Source: Sorghum bicolor
Lineage: Eukaryota; Streptophyta; Magnoliopsida; Poales; Poaceae
NCBI RefSeq assembly: GCF_000003195.3
Contig: NC_012870.2
Coordinates: 2,513,501 to 2,577,500 of the forward strand
Direction of reading: 5' to 3'
Length of the DNA stretch: 64,000 nt
Shown piece after piece: positions 43,803-54,028 of the stretch. The notes beneath the pieces were generated by a model. That model searched no databases, was not told the origin of the DNA, and worked only from the letters and a program-made list of their open reading frames with translations. The first letter of the stretch is position 1, and each line of letters opens with the position of its first letter. The position numbers were made by a program, and so were the translations under genes.

Positions 43803-44586
43803 TTAATAGTCTTTCGGTGTTAGAAATCCTCCGTCACTTTTGTTTAGCTATCGGATTTCTGTTTGCGCTAACTTTCATCCACGAAGAACATGCTTAAATC
43901 CAGCTTTATTGGAGATGATATGAGTATGGAAAGGCTTTATCTGAAAGATGTAAGGATGCTCTTTTTTAGGTGCGCGAAGCCGTAACAATCTGCGATTTGT
44001 TATGCTTACATTTGGTATCCTTTAAGGGAGTCAAAAATGTTTTATGCACCAAGAAATCAGTAGTATTCAATAGCTGTCCAAATATTCAAATTAGATCCTT
44101 CTTTCCACCATGCAGCAGCTGATCTGTTTTTTACCAGCTTCGTGAACTTCATTGATCTATCTATTGCTTTGTTTCTCGGTTGCAGGCTGGGGATAGTTTT
44201 GCAACATTTTTCTCTAGAACCACATCCGATGGCTTATGCAAATAGTTGGTTCCTGAAAATGGTAGACCTCACCCCTACTAATACTATGAATTGCTGGTCT
44301 GGATCCTGAACGTTTTTATACAACTATGAATTGCTGAAGCCAGCAGATGGGTACATTTTATTATGCTGTTCTTGCAAGTTGCAAAAGGGATTCATTTTCA
44401 CAACAGTTATGGTGCTTCCAAATTGTCTAGGCGACCAAAACATGCTTAAACCTTGAACGATCCTAGTAGAAGACGTAGTCCTGGGCTCCTGGTGCAATGT
44501 GTAGTAAGCCGATCTGTTGCAGCACCATTGTCCAGACATGAAGAGAGAAGCTTGGGTAACCAAGTCAAGATGCCAGTATGGAAGGA

Positions 44587-46150
44587 ACAACAAATTAGTA
44601 CTCTCGTATGAAGTCATGTCCCCTACAACTTGCCATTTATTTTCATATTAGTATCTCATTCCTTTACAGGCCAAACAGACAGCCATCTTTGGTACATGGC
44701 AGAGGTGCATGGCATACAAAACATTTCTTACAACTCAAGAAATTTTTGTTGTACTTGCAACACTGGCATTGCCAAATTGCTCCATCGAGAGTTTCTTAGT
44801 ACTCCCTCCATCCAAAATTGTAAGTCATTCCAAGCATCTTGAAGAGTCAAAGTATTTTTACATTTGACCAAAATTATAGAGAAAAATACTAAGAATTATA
44901 ATGTAAAGTGAGTATACTATGAAAATATAGTTAAGAAAGAATCTAATGATACTTAGTTGGTATCATAATAATTATTATTTTATTATATAAATTCGGTCAA
45001 ACTTAGAAAAATTTGACTCTCCAAGATTTTTGGAATGACTTACAATTTGGGATGGAGGGAGTAGTTATTTCGGCCACTACTTGGAAGTAAAAGTTCAGTC
45101 TCGTACAATGCAAAAACCGGTAAACCCATTCAGCTAGTGAGAGCTACATAAAACATCAGTTGTAATAAAAAAATACTGATAAAAATGGTTAGATACAAGG
45201 AAAAGTAATACTCTCGTATTCCAATTAGCTTAATAAGTTCTACAACAAAGAATTATTCAGAGAAGGAAAACTGCGTTAAGGATAACCTTCAGCAATGTCC
45301 TAACTCCTAAACAGAAGAATAAACTAACAAGCTTGATCATTAAGGCTGTAGAATAAGTCACACCCAGCTCCTTCATAAATTACTTATAACTTGAATTTGA
45401 AATATACATGAGGAATAAAAAATCACTAGTGGTTCTCTTGCAGAAATCAGAATCTGAAAAAAAATGAAAGAATACTGTCATATGAAGTTCTCTCCGTTAC
45501 AACATGGCATTTATTTTCATATTAGTATTTCATTCCTTTACGGGCCAAACAGACAACCATCATTGGTCCATGGCATCCAAAACATTTCTTAGAAATCAAA
45601 AATATTTAGTTGTTCTTGCAACATTGGCATTACCAAATTGTATCATAGAGAATTTCTTTTGATTTCAGCCAAACTACTAGTTCAGTCTTATAGAATGCAA
45701 ATATTAGTAACCCATTCAGCTAGTGACAGCAATGTAAAATATCAGTTGTAATAAAACATACTGAGAAAAATGATTAGGATAAAAAGAAAAGCAACACTCT
45801 CAGATCCCAATAAGCTTATTAAGTTATACAACAAAGACTTATTCAGAGAAGGAAAACTAAGTTAAGGATAACTTTCAGCCATGTCCTAACTTCTAAGTAG
45901 AAGAAGAAACTAACAAGCTTGCACATTAAAAAATTACTAGTGGTTCATTAAGAAACTAACAAGGCTGTAGAATAAGCCGCACTCAGCTCCTTAAAAAATT
46001 ACTTGAAATTGAAATATACATCAGTAATCAGAATTCACTAGTGGTTCTCTTGCAGAAATCAGAATCGAAAATGCGTGCACAGTGGACAGCTGCTAATGAG
46101 CATGAGTTACAGTTCCACCACCTACCTAAAACACAAAAGGAGATGCAAAA
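44587..46150. repeat. Two copies of the mTERF 3' flank segment
   Basis: Copy one spans about 44587-45160 and is split by a Stowaway MITE. Copy two spans about 45466-45760. Both share CATTCCTTTACGGGCCAAAC-like sequence and later GTTAAGGATAAC blocks. They lie downstream of mTERF-like gene 2 and point to repeated local duplication. Confidence 0.65.
44802..45061. mobile_element. Stowaway MITE
   Basis: A 260-bp element with long inverted repeats (CTCCCTCCATCCAAAATTG at the left, the complement at the right) and TA on each side. These are standard Tc1/mariner-derived Stowaway features. Confidence 0.92.
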
Positions 46151-47323
46151 TTAGACTTTAGAGGGCACAATACCAGCATGAGCCGCAGCATAAGCATCTG
46201 CAAGGCCGGGAACAGAGTCCTCGTGACAGTCGATGAACTTTGATTTGAAAGTCTCCTCTCCTAATTTAATTATTCTGAAAAAATTTGTATTGCTACTCAG
46301 CAACCTCTTTTCCTTCAGGACCGTCAGGACATTATGCCGCGGTACTAGCCTCTTCTCCAGGCTGTATGTGAGCAGGACAGGTCTTTCCACAATGTACCGT
46401 GGCTCCATTGCAGCTTCGTTGACAAGGAACTCAATCTTGCGAAGAAGAATCTCGTCAGATAATGCTATTATAGCTGGAGTCTTGGACACTGCAGTGGAAA
46501 CCTCAGACTCCGAACAACCAAGAGTCCTCTTAAAGAACTCAAGCTTGGCAGCAAGCTTCTCTTCGGACACACAGGCAATGACAGACACTGCTTGCCCGAA
46601 CAGCCCTGAAGTGGGAGGCACAAGTTGTTCCGCCCGTGCCAGAAACTCTTTGACGCGTTGCGGGTTGTAGGTAAGCACCCGCGGGAAGTTTGAACACAGC
46701 TGGGCAACATCTCGAACACCCCACTGACGAAACAAAGCTATGTTGGGCTTGATTGACCTCTCAAGGCTCGCGATGAGGAGGATCCGGTTCCTTTTTGAGG
46801 CTTCCAGGACCTTCTCTAACGAACCGTAGAAGGAGATGAAAAACTCGAGCCTAGGTACGACGTCGCAGCAGCGGAGAGCACGTGAGTCGACCAGGAGGAA
46901 GCGAGCGATTTGGGTGGTGGAAAGACCGACGCGGTCGCGGAGAGCAAGAAGGCGGGGGCCGATGTTCTTCACCGAAGCGCGGAGGAGCAGCGGGTCTGCG
47001 GAGACGACGGCGGCAATGTCGGCGCGGGAGAGGCCGACGCCGGAGAGCAGGGCGAGGATGGCATCAGGGTTGGAGGCGGAGTTGAGGCGTGGGGAGTAGG
47101 GGAGCTTATTCGGTGTTTCCCTGGATAAATCGTGGGACGCCTTCTTGGACGCCTTGCGGGCTTCAGCGGGAGTGAGGCCGCAGGCGGTGACGAGGTAGCC
47201 CTCGAGGGAGAAGGGCGCGGGGTGGGTGGAGAGGAAGCGCCACGCGCAGGGGTGGGTGGGGGGGGAGGGTAGCGGGGAGGCGGCTCGGACCAGAGAGAGG
47301 AAGCTACTCCGGAGGCGCAGCAT
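46151..47323 (-). CDS. mTERF-like protein 2
   Basis: An intronless frame of 390 residues, a close tandem paralogue of the gene at 40965-42158 and collinear along its whole length. It starts MLRLRSSFLSLVRAAS, with an organellar-type presequence. The same mTERF motifs are present, such as GLSRADIAAVVSADPLLLR, RLEFFISFYGSLEKVLEAS, VAQLCSNFPRVLTYN and LEFFKRTLGCSESEV. Small in-frame differences lie mainly in the N-terminal linker and the last 50 residues. The reading frame is complete. Target organelle and RNA or DNA target are unknown. Confidence 0.9.
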   Translation of the reverse strand: MLRLRSSFLSLVRAASPLPSPPTHPCAWRFLSTHPAPFSLEGYLVTACGLTPAEARKASKKASHDLSRETPNKLPYSPRLNSASNPDAILALLSGVGLSRADIAAVVSADPLLLRASVKNIGPRLLALRDRVGLSTTQIARFLLVDSRALRCCDVVPRLEFFISFYGSLEKVLEASKRNRILLIASLERSIKPNIALFRQWGVRDVAQLCSNFPRVLTYNPQRVKEFLARAEQLVPPTSGLFGQAVSVIACVSEEKLAAKLEFFKRTLGCSESEVSTAVSKTPAIIALSDEILLRKIEFLVNEAAMEPRYIVERPVLLTYSLEKRLVPRHNVLTVLKEKRLLSSNTNFFRIIKLGEETFKSKFIDCHEDSVPGLADAYAAAHAGIVPSKV

Positions 47324-48299
47324 GGCGGCCGGCGGCGGAAGGGCAAGGGAAGGAGAGTACGTACTACTGGATTATTGAAATTGGGCTATTCCCTCCACTA
47401 TTGGGCTTGGGCTTTATTCGCTGATTTCTCAGTTTGGGCGAGCCCAGCCTGTGCATACCCTTCGCTGGGCTATTTCTTCAATCATTGTTCAGTATTGTCA
47501 TATCGCATACAGAGATTAACGTGGATTAGCTTATTAATAATTTTGCAATCTCTACGTCAAAAATAACTTTTAATCAATCATGCAATCATCAACAAAGGAG
47601 TTATCCAGACTCTAGAGAACTGAAAATTCAGAAGGCGCTCAAAACAGAGGGTGCCAGCACTGTAAACCCAGAATGCACAGTATTACATATAGGAAGAAAA
47701 ACATTATAAATATCATACACATTCTATAAAGAAATATTTTGAGAATTACTCAACAGACAACCATCTCTGGTACATCGGCAGAGGGCCGCGACACCCAGAA
47801 CAATTATATAGAAATCAAGAGCACATTCGGTCCCTACAACATTGGATTACCAAACTGTTTCATAGAGAGTTTCTTCACGGTAGTGAATTCAGCTGCTACC
47901 TAAAACTACTTGTTCATACAATGTTAGCATGCATCAGTAGAAACTAAAAATAATCCATTCAGCTGGTGAGACCCACGTAAAACATCAGTTGGAAAATATC
48001 ATCCTGATAAAAAATGGTTGGACAAAAGGAAAATCTAATACTGTGAAAATCATATTAGCTAACACGTTCCACAACAAGGACTAATTCAGAGAAGGAAGTT
48101 GAAGTCAAGGATAAACTTCACTACTTCAGCCATGTGCTAGCCAGAGAAACTAATAAACATGCACGTGGACAATGTATGAGCAGTCAGAGATCACTGGTGA
48201 TTCTCTTGCAAATGGAAAAGGCCTGCACAGCTGCTAATAAGCATGAGTTACAGTTCCACCATAGACCATACGGTCCATACGCCTGAAGTCCTGAACCAC
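47324..48299. repeat. Spacer with a further mTERF 3' flank copy
   Basis: 47745-47990 repeats the flank segment (CAGACAACCATCTCTGGTAC, then TACAACATTGGATTACC). The rest is spacer upstream of mTERF-like gene 2 with no gene seen. Confidence 0.5.
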
Positions 48300-49030
48300 A
48301 TAATGAGATGCTTAAATTACACTCTAGAGGACACAATACCAGCACGAGCTACAGCATAAGCATGTGCAAGGCCAGGAACAGAGTCCTTGTGAGTTGTGAC
48401 AGTCGATGAACTTTGGTTTGAATGTCTCCTCTCCTACAACAAGAGCCTTGTAGACCTTGAGAATGTTTGTATTGCTATTCAGCAATCCCTTTTCCTACAG
48501 GACCTTCATGACATTATGCCGTGGCACTAACCTCTTCTCCAGGCTGTATGTGAGCAGGTCAGGCTTTTCCACAATGTACCGTGGCTTCATGGCAGCCTCG
48601 TTAACAAGGAACTCAAAAATCTTGCCAAGAAGAATCTTGTCACATAATGCTATTATAGCTGGCCTCTTGGACACTGCATCAGTGGAAACCTCACGCTCCA
48701 AGACAACCAAGAGTCCTCTTGAAGAACTCAAGCTTGGCCGCAACTTTTTTTTTTTTTTTGAACGAACAGAGGGACAAGGAGCCCCTACTGGAATATAAAA
48801 GCAAAAAACAGTAAGGAATTACAAACCTTCTCTTCGGACTTACAGGAAACGACGAGAACTGCGTTGCTGAAGAGCCCCGAAGTGGGAGAGACCTCGAGTT
48901 GTTCCGTCCGTGGCAGACACTCTTTCAAGCGTTCCGTGTTATAGGTGAGCAACCGCGGGACGGTTGAACACATATGGGTAATATCTCGAACACCCCATTG
49001 ACAAAACAAAGTTATGTTGGGCTTGATTTA
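48300..49030 (-). pseudogene. mTERF-like pseudogene, 5' truncated and interrupted
   Basis: A third tandem copy. The C-terminal half is recognisable on the minus strand in two pieces. 48495-48743 carries SKRPAIIALCDKILLGKI and YIVEKPDLLTYSLEKRLVPR; 48785-49009 carries QWGVRDITHMCSTVPRLLTY. Several small indels shift the frame, and an 83-bp insert (about 48746-48828) with a T-run separates the pieces. Homology to the intact genes ends at about 49030, where a LINE fragment begins, so the N-terminal half is gone. Not functional. Confidence 0.85.
48746..48828 (-). mobile_element. Short retroposed insert with poly-A tail in the mTERF pseudogene
   Basis: Alignment with the two intact mTERF genes shows about 83 extra bases starting with a run of 15 T and ending TTACAAAC. 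Read on the minus strand it ends in poly-A, as expected of a retroposed 3' fragment (LINE or SINE). No target duplication is clear. Confidence 0.5.
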
Positions 49031-49462
49031 CCTCAAAACGTGGTGCCCGAGAGCCACTGCGAGGTTTGTGGTGACCTGGATGAGAATTTGTACCACATCC
49101 TCTTCAGTTGCCCACTCGCCAAATGTTTTTGGCGCGAGGTAAAGAAGCTGCTGGGAGTGTCACTCTCCGACTTGCCCCTTGGTCGTGGGAGACGGAGATC
49201 CTAAACCCCAAGGCATGGCCGGCTAGAACCCTGGCAACGGTAATTTGTGGATCATGGGTCGTGTGGACGATGAGAAATAGTCACAGGCATGGCAGGAAGG
49301 TTTGGGAGCCAAATGCTGCGGCAAGGTTCGTTCCAAAGCTTATGGAAGACTTGGCGTCCCTCAAGCTACCCCCATCGAGGGGAAAGGAACAAAAAGTAGC
49401 TCAATGCGAGAAGTCGGAGGGGGGTTGGCTCAGGGTGAACAATGATGCAGGCCATCGAGGGC
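49031..49462 (+). mobile_element. LINE (L1-type) fragment: zinc-binding RT tail and start of RNase H
   Basis: The plus-strand translation gives the zf-RVT region (CEVCGDLDENLYHILFSCP, then KCFWREVKKLLG) found at the C-terminus of plant non-LTR reverse transcriptases. A frame-shifted region with WVVWTMRNSHRHGR follows, then GGWLRVNNDAGHRG, which resembles the start of the plant LINE RNase H domain. Both ends are truncated: the left joins the mTERF pseudogene, the right joins the inverted repeat at 49463. Confidence 0.75.
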
Positions 49463-49797
49463 TGTCACTTTTTGAAATAAGTACATAATGTGTACGTACT
49501 ATATGATTCACTGTAGTAGAGAGAGAAATAAAAATAAAAACAATCGAAGAGATTAATTACCCGTGGCCGATGTTGCAGGCAAGCTTTTAGCCGAAGCACA
49601 GGAATTGCTACTATTTTGGGATGTAGCCTTCTTCCGTGCTCGTTAGTTACGCATGTACTCACGCTTTTTCCTATTGACCTCTTCTCTTTGTTCGCTGGAC
49701 ATCTCAGCTCGACTTATTCGTTGCTGCTCTCTTCTTTCTTTCCTCCTTCGTGAAGCATCATCTAAAGTGGCATTTGAGTAATAATATATATAACATA
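49463..49797 (-). repeat. Inverted copy of part of the array unit
   Basis: Reverse complement of the segment at 63100-63440, which is also 50165-50311 joined to 62355-62525. On the minus strand it encodes the same basic peptide (SRAEMSSEQREEVNRKKREY) and the same following TAA. Together with the forward copies it makes a foldback arrangement. Confidence 0.85.
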
Positions 49798-50311
49798 AGA
49801 TAGAAAGATAATCACGCGTGGCTCCGAGCAGTCGCCGCGCCGATCGCCTGCGACCGCGGCAGGAGGAAGCCGGCCTGCTGTCCACAGCTACAGCCAGCTA
49901 GAAATCTTCGTTGATATTTCGCAATGTCTACGCCCGAGAATACACGCGATGCGTTAAGCGATATCACAAACGTCGCAGGTATACTTTCCATATGTATGTG
50001 TACAACACCTTTGGGTGTATTTCTAATCAGCTAGCTAGAAATCCTCGCTGATATTTCGCAATGTCTACGCCCGAAGATACACGCGATGCGTTAAGCGATA
50101 TCACAAACGTCGCAGGTATACTTTCAATATGTATGTGTACAGCACCTTTGGGTATCGCTCTATCTTATGTTATATATATTATTACTCAAATGCCACTTTA
50201 GATGATGCTTCACGAAGGAGGAAAGAAAGAAGAGAGCACCAACGAATAAGTCGAGCTGAGATGTCCAGCGAACAAAGAGAAGAGGTCAATAGGAAAAAGC
50301 GTGAGTACATG
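49798..50311 (+). repeat. Array unit 1, left part (split by the LTR retrotransposon)
   Basis: Matches 62740-63255 closely. Contains a 137-bp internal tandem duplication (starts 49896 and 50033). Each copy carries a short candidate first exon MSTPENTRDALSDITNVA, or its near copy, followed by a GTATAC donor. An exon fragment encoding SRRRKERREHQRISRAEM follows at about 50200-50311. The unit continues at 62355 after the retrotransposon. Confidence 0.75.
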
Positions 50312-50771
50312 TGTGGGGGGATAGACCCCTATACCCTTACGGCTAGACTTGGGCCAGGAGGCTTGGCCCATTACGAGACGAGTTCAAGGCTTGATCCGAC
50401 AGCCTGGAGTTTCGCGCAAGGAAGCAAGATGTGGAGATCAAGCAGGATTCTAGTCGGTTAGAATAGGAATTGATATCGAACTATCTATGACAATTGTAAC
50501 CGACTAGGATTAGTTTCCAGATCTGTAACCCTGCCCTTCAGACTATATAAGGAGAGGCAAGGGACCCCCCTAGGACATACGATTCTCTCAACACAAATCA
50601 ATACAACCAGACGCAGGACGTAGGTATTACGCCAACTCGGCGGCCGAACCTGGATAAAAAGTTTGTCCGAGTCTTGCGTCACCATCGAGTTCGTAGTTTG
50701 CGCACCGTCTACCGATAAACTACTACCGTGGGTATACCCCAAGGTAGACTGCCGACCAGCTTTCGTCGACA
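50312..50771 (+). repeat. 5' LTR
   Basis: 460 bp, starts TGTGGGGGGATAG and ends GTCGACA. A TATATAA box at 50544-50550 probably drives transcription of the element. Confidence 0.93.
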
Positions 50772-50772
50772 G

Positions 50773-50790
50773 TGGCGCGCCAGGTAGGGG
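50773..50790 (+). other. Primer binding site
   Basis: TGGCGCGCCAGGTAGGGG starts two bases after the 5' LTR, the expected place for tRNA-primed minus-strand synthesis. The tRNA is not assigned. Confidence 0.65.
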
Positions 50791-50819
50791 GTGTGTGTGC
50801 AACTTTTCCGGCGAACAAG

Positions 50820-53531
50820 ATGGTCACGATCCCAGCTTCCGCGACCGTGCCTGAAGGCCTCACGTTCACCGTTGGCCAGATCACGTGGACGACGTGCAGC
50901 GGCAGCCTCACGACCACGATTTCGAAAGAGACCCAGATCCAATCTGAGATCACGCCGTCTCCGACCACACACGTGGCGGCACCGAGCGCCCGACCACCGT
51001 TCCCGCTCTACAAGGGAAAGAAGATCGACAGCTCGGACCTTCTCCAAGCGCTTGATCGCGCTGACTCCAAGCTACTCGAAGTTTCCCAACTAGTAGACGG
51101 AGTTCTGCGTCGGCCCGACCAAGCTGCTCCAGCGGATTTTTTCAAACCCCGCCGGCCAACTCGTGTCGCCACACACGAACGGCTGGGAACGTCTCTGACG
51201 ATAACCTCAACACCCTCAGGACGATCCGTCGAGCTCAAGAAGGAAGATTATCCTTGCGGCCTGAACAACTCGGCCTCTGTTTACTCACAGCACACCCAAT
51301 CCGTTTTCAGCAAGGCGGGTTGGTCGCCGGCAAGGAACGATCGTCACTACGTCAACATGGTGACGATCCGAGAACTACGGGACGGCCAGGTTTCCAGCAC
51401 CAACTCAAGCACCGGTTCCGTCCCCACCGAGGTTATAAACACCGAAGACGAGGACTACGACCTGGATTTTCCTTCACACCCTCCGGGTTTCCCCCGATTC
51501 CCGATATTTCCCCCCCGGCGAGGAGATATTGTGTTCAATGTCAGCGCCGACGAACCGGTCGTTGATGGAGAAACAGATGACCAGAGGCAACTCCGCGAAC
51601 AGCGCAACACCGATCGCGCCTGACGACGCGCAGACGAGCAACAACAAATGCCACCAAATAATCTCAACGATGCCTTTGACATGGTCGGGGACCAGCCAGT
51701 CTACAAAACGCCAAGCGCCAACGTGGCTGTCGCCATGGCTAACCAAGATCGGCTTCCTGATACCCCCGAGTGCCAGGGAGTCCGGACCAGCATCCGAGCA
51801 CACCTGATCGCTGCAATGGGACAGACAGCCACTCTGCTCAAGAGAGTCCAGGACGTCTCTTGTACGGAAGCCGCCTCCGACCAGACTAATCGTAGCCGGG
51901 CCTCACCGTCTCCCAGCAGGCGTCACCGCAGCCGCTCTCCCGACAACCGTCGAAAGGACTCACGGCGCGACGATGGTGGTCGGGACGCCGACGGTCGCCG
52001 CAAGCAGAACCGCGTACGCGGCCAAGAAGTAAACCAGCACAGGGATCTCCGCCACAACATCCCTCCCAAAGATGCCCGGGGCCGCATCAACAGGCGCGCC
52101 ACAGAGAGAGCAGTCCACGAAAACCTGCGCCGCATCGAGTACGATGCAACGCACGGTCCTCCGGGCCTAAGACAGTTCTCCTCACACCTCCGCCAGGTCG
52201 TGTGGCCCCGCAATTTCAAGCTCGAAAAACTTAAAAAATACGACGGCAAGGAAAATCCAGAGAACTGGATCACCCTCTATGAAATCGCCGTCCGATCAGC
52301 GGCAGGGGATGAGCACGTCATGGCTAACTACTTCCCCGTAGTCCTCGACCAGGCTGGTCATCAGTGGCTTCTTGGCTTGCCCGAGGACTCCTTCGACTCT
52401 TGGGAAGAGCTACGCCAGGCTTTCATCGACAACTTCATCGCCACATGCGAGCAGCCTGGAAACAAGTATGACCTTGAAAGGATAAGGGACAGGAAGAACG
52501 AACCTCTGCGCGATTACATCCGACGATTCTCGGATATGCGCCTCAAAATCCCGAAGATTTCCCACGACGAGGCCATCTCAGCCTTCATCAAGGGCCTGCG
52601 TTTCCACGAAGCGCTGAGGAACAAGCTGTTGCGTAAACGTCCAACAACGGTAGCAGAGCTCCTCGCCACGGCCAAAAATTACGCCAATGCCGACGACGCA
52701 GAAAAACTAATCCGAGACGATGCGAGAGGTCCCGACCAGCCTCCCCGGCGAGATGACGGTCGTGGTCGCTACGACAGCAGAAACCACCACCGCTCCGACA
52801 ACCGCGATCACCGAGAGGGTTGGGATCGGCGACGCGACAACCGCGACGATTTCAGAGGAAAGCGCCCTCGCGACTACGACCACGAAGTAAACACGGTCAA
52901 GCGTCCCAACGGACGACGGGACTACCAAGAAGACTACAACAAAACGTTGAAGGGACCATGCCAACTGCACCCAAAGTCTAATCATACCATGGAAGAGTGC
53001 CGCGTCCTCAAAAGCATCTATACACGGCGGGCCGCCCAAGACGACTCCGCCAAGAAAAACAACAAGCGAGACGGGCACGACCACGAAGATGATGACGAGG
53101 ACCAAGATAGGGACCTCCGACACCAGTACGTCAGCCCCACCGACGTGGTCCACTCCATTTTCGGGGGCAAGGTCTCCATTGAATCCAAGCGAGAAAAAAA
53201 GCTGTTAAAGAGAGCCTGCCTCAACATAGACAGCACGGACGGGCTGATCGCAGACCCAAAATTCCCCCCGTGGTCCCACAGGGAGATCTCGTTCAGCAGG
53301 AAGGACCAGTGGGCCGCTATCCCAGAGCCGGGTCGTTTCCCCCTGATTCTGGACCCTTGCATCAACAGCATCAGATTCGAGCGCGTGCTCGTGGACGGGG
53401 GAAGCTCCATTGACATCCTCTTTTGCAACAGCCTGCCCGCCCTCAAGATATCTCTCGCACAACTAAAACCTTACGACGCCCAATTCTGGGGGTTTTGCCG
53501 GGTCAAAGTTCAGTGCCTCTCGGACAGATAA
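50820..53531 (+). pseudogene. gag (with start of protease), interrupted
   Basis: The first Met after the LTR is at 50820. A disordered N-terminal segment runs to an in-frame TGA at 51621-51623, and the same frame resumes directly after it. The retrotransposon gag domain lies at about 52200-52720 (WPRNFKLEKLKKYDGKENP, WEELRQAFIDNF, LRDYIRRFSDMR). An Arg/Asp-rich segment and a short Cys/His region (CQLHPKSNHTMEECR) follow. The frame passes into the protease (VLVDGGSSIDILF) and ends after a frameshift at a G run (53488-53492). The gag product would form the particle that packages element RNA. The breaks suggest it cannot be made full length from this copy. Confidence 0.85.
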
Positions 53532-53845
53532 CATTGCCTGTCCAATTCGGCACACCCGACCACTTCCGGACGGAGTTCATCAACTTCGTGGTCGCCGATT
53601 TCGACGGGACCTATCACGCTATACTGGGCCGACCATCGCTGACAAAGTTCATGGCAGTCCCGCACTACTCATACCTGGTCCTTAAGATGCCTACGGAGAA
53701 GGGTGTCCTAACCGTCAGAGGCAATGTTTACACTGCGTATACCTGCGAAGAGGAGAGCTTCAAGATCACCGAAGCAATCGACCTCTCAATCCGCATGGCA
53801 GAAACAGCAAATCAAGCCGCGCAGCTGCTTCCCGACCAGCTCTGA
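53340..53845 (+). pseudogene. Aspartic protease region, frameshifted
   Basis: The active-site strand (VDGGSSID) is in the gag frame. The second half (LGQITLPVQFGTP, VVADFDGTYHAILGRPSL) is in the next frame, so the domain is split at about 53490. Asp-Gly-Gly instead of Asp-Thr/Ser-Gly is the form seen in this group of plant elements. A TGA ends the second frame at 53843-53845. Confidence 0.8.
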
Positions 53846-54028
53846 TTACCTGAGCAGGAGACAGCCAGAAAGAACTCAAAATCCAAGGAGCACAAAGAAG
53901 TACAACTGGTCGACGGCAGCCCCGAGAAGACGGCCCTCATCGGGGCCAACCTGGATCCAAAATAGGAAGACGCGCTCGTCAGGTTTCTAAGGGACAACGT
54001 AAGCGTTTTCGCATGGAAACCCGCAGAC

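Larger units (their letters stand above)
42866..44586. other. Intergenic DNA with two MITE copies
   Basis: No gene is supported. A truncated Tourist-like MITE lies at about 43160-43257 (eroded left end only) and a nearly complete one at 43575-43802. Confidence 0.4.
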
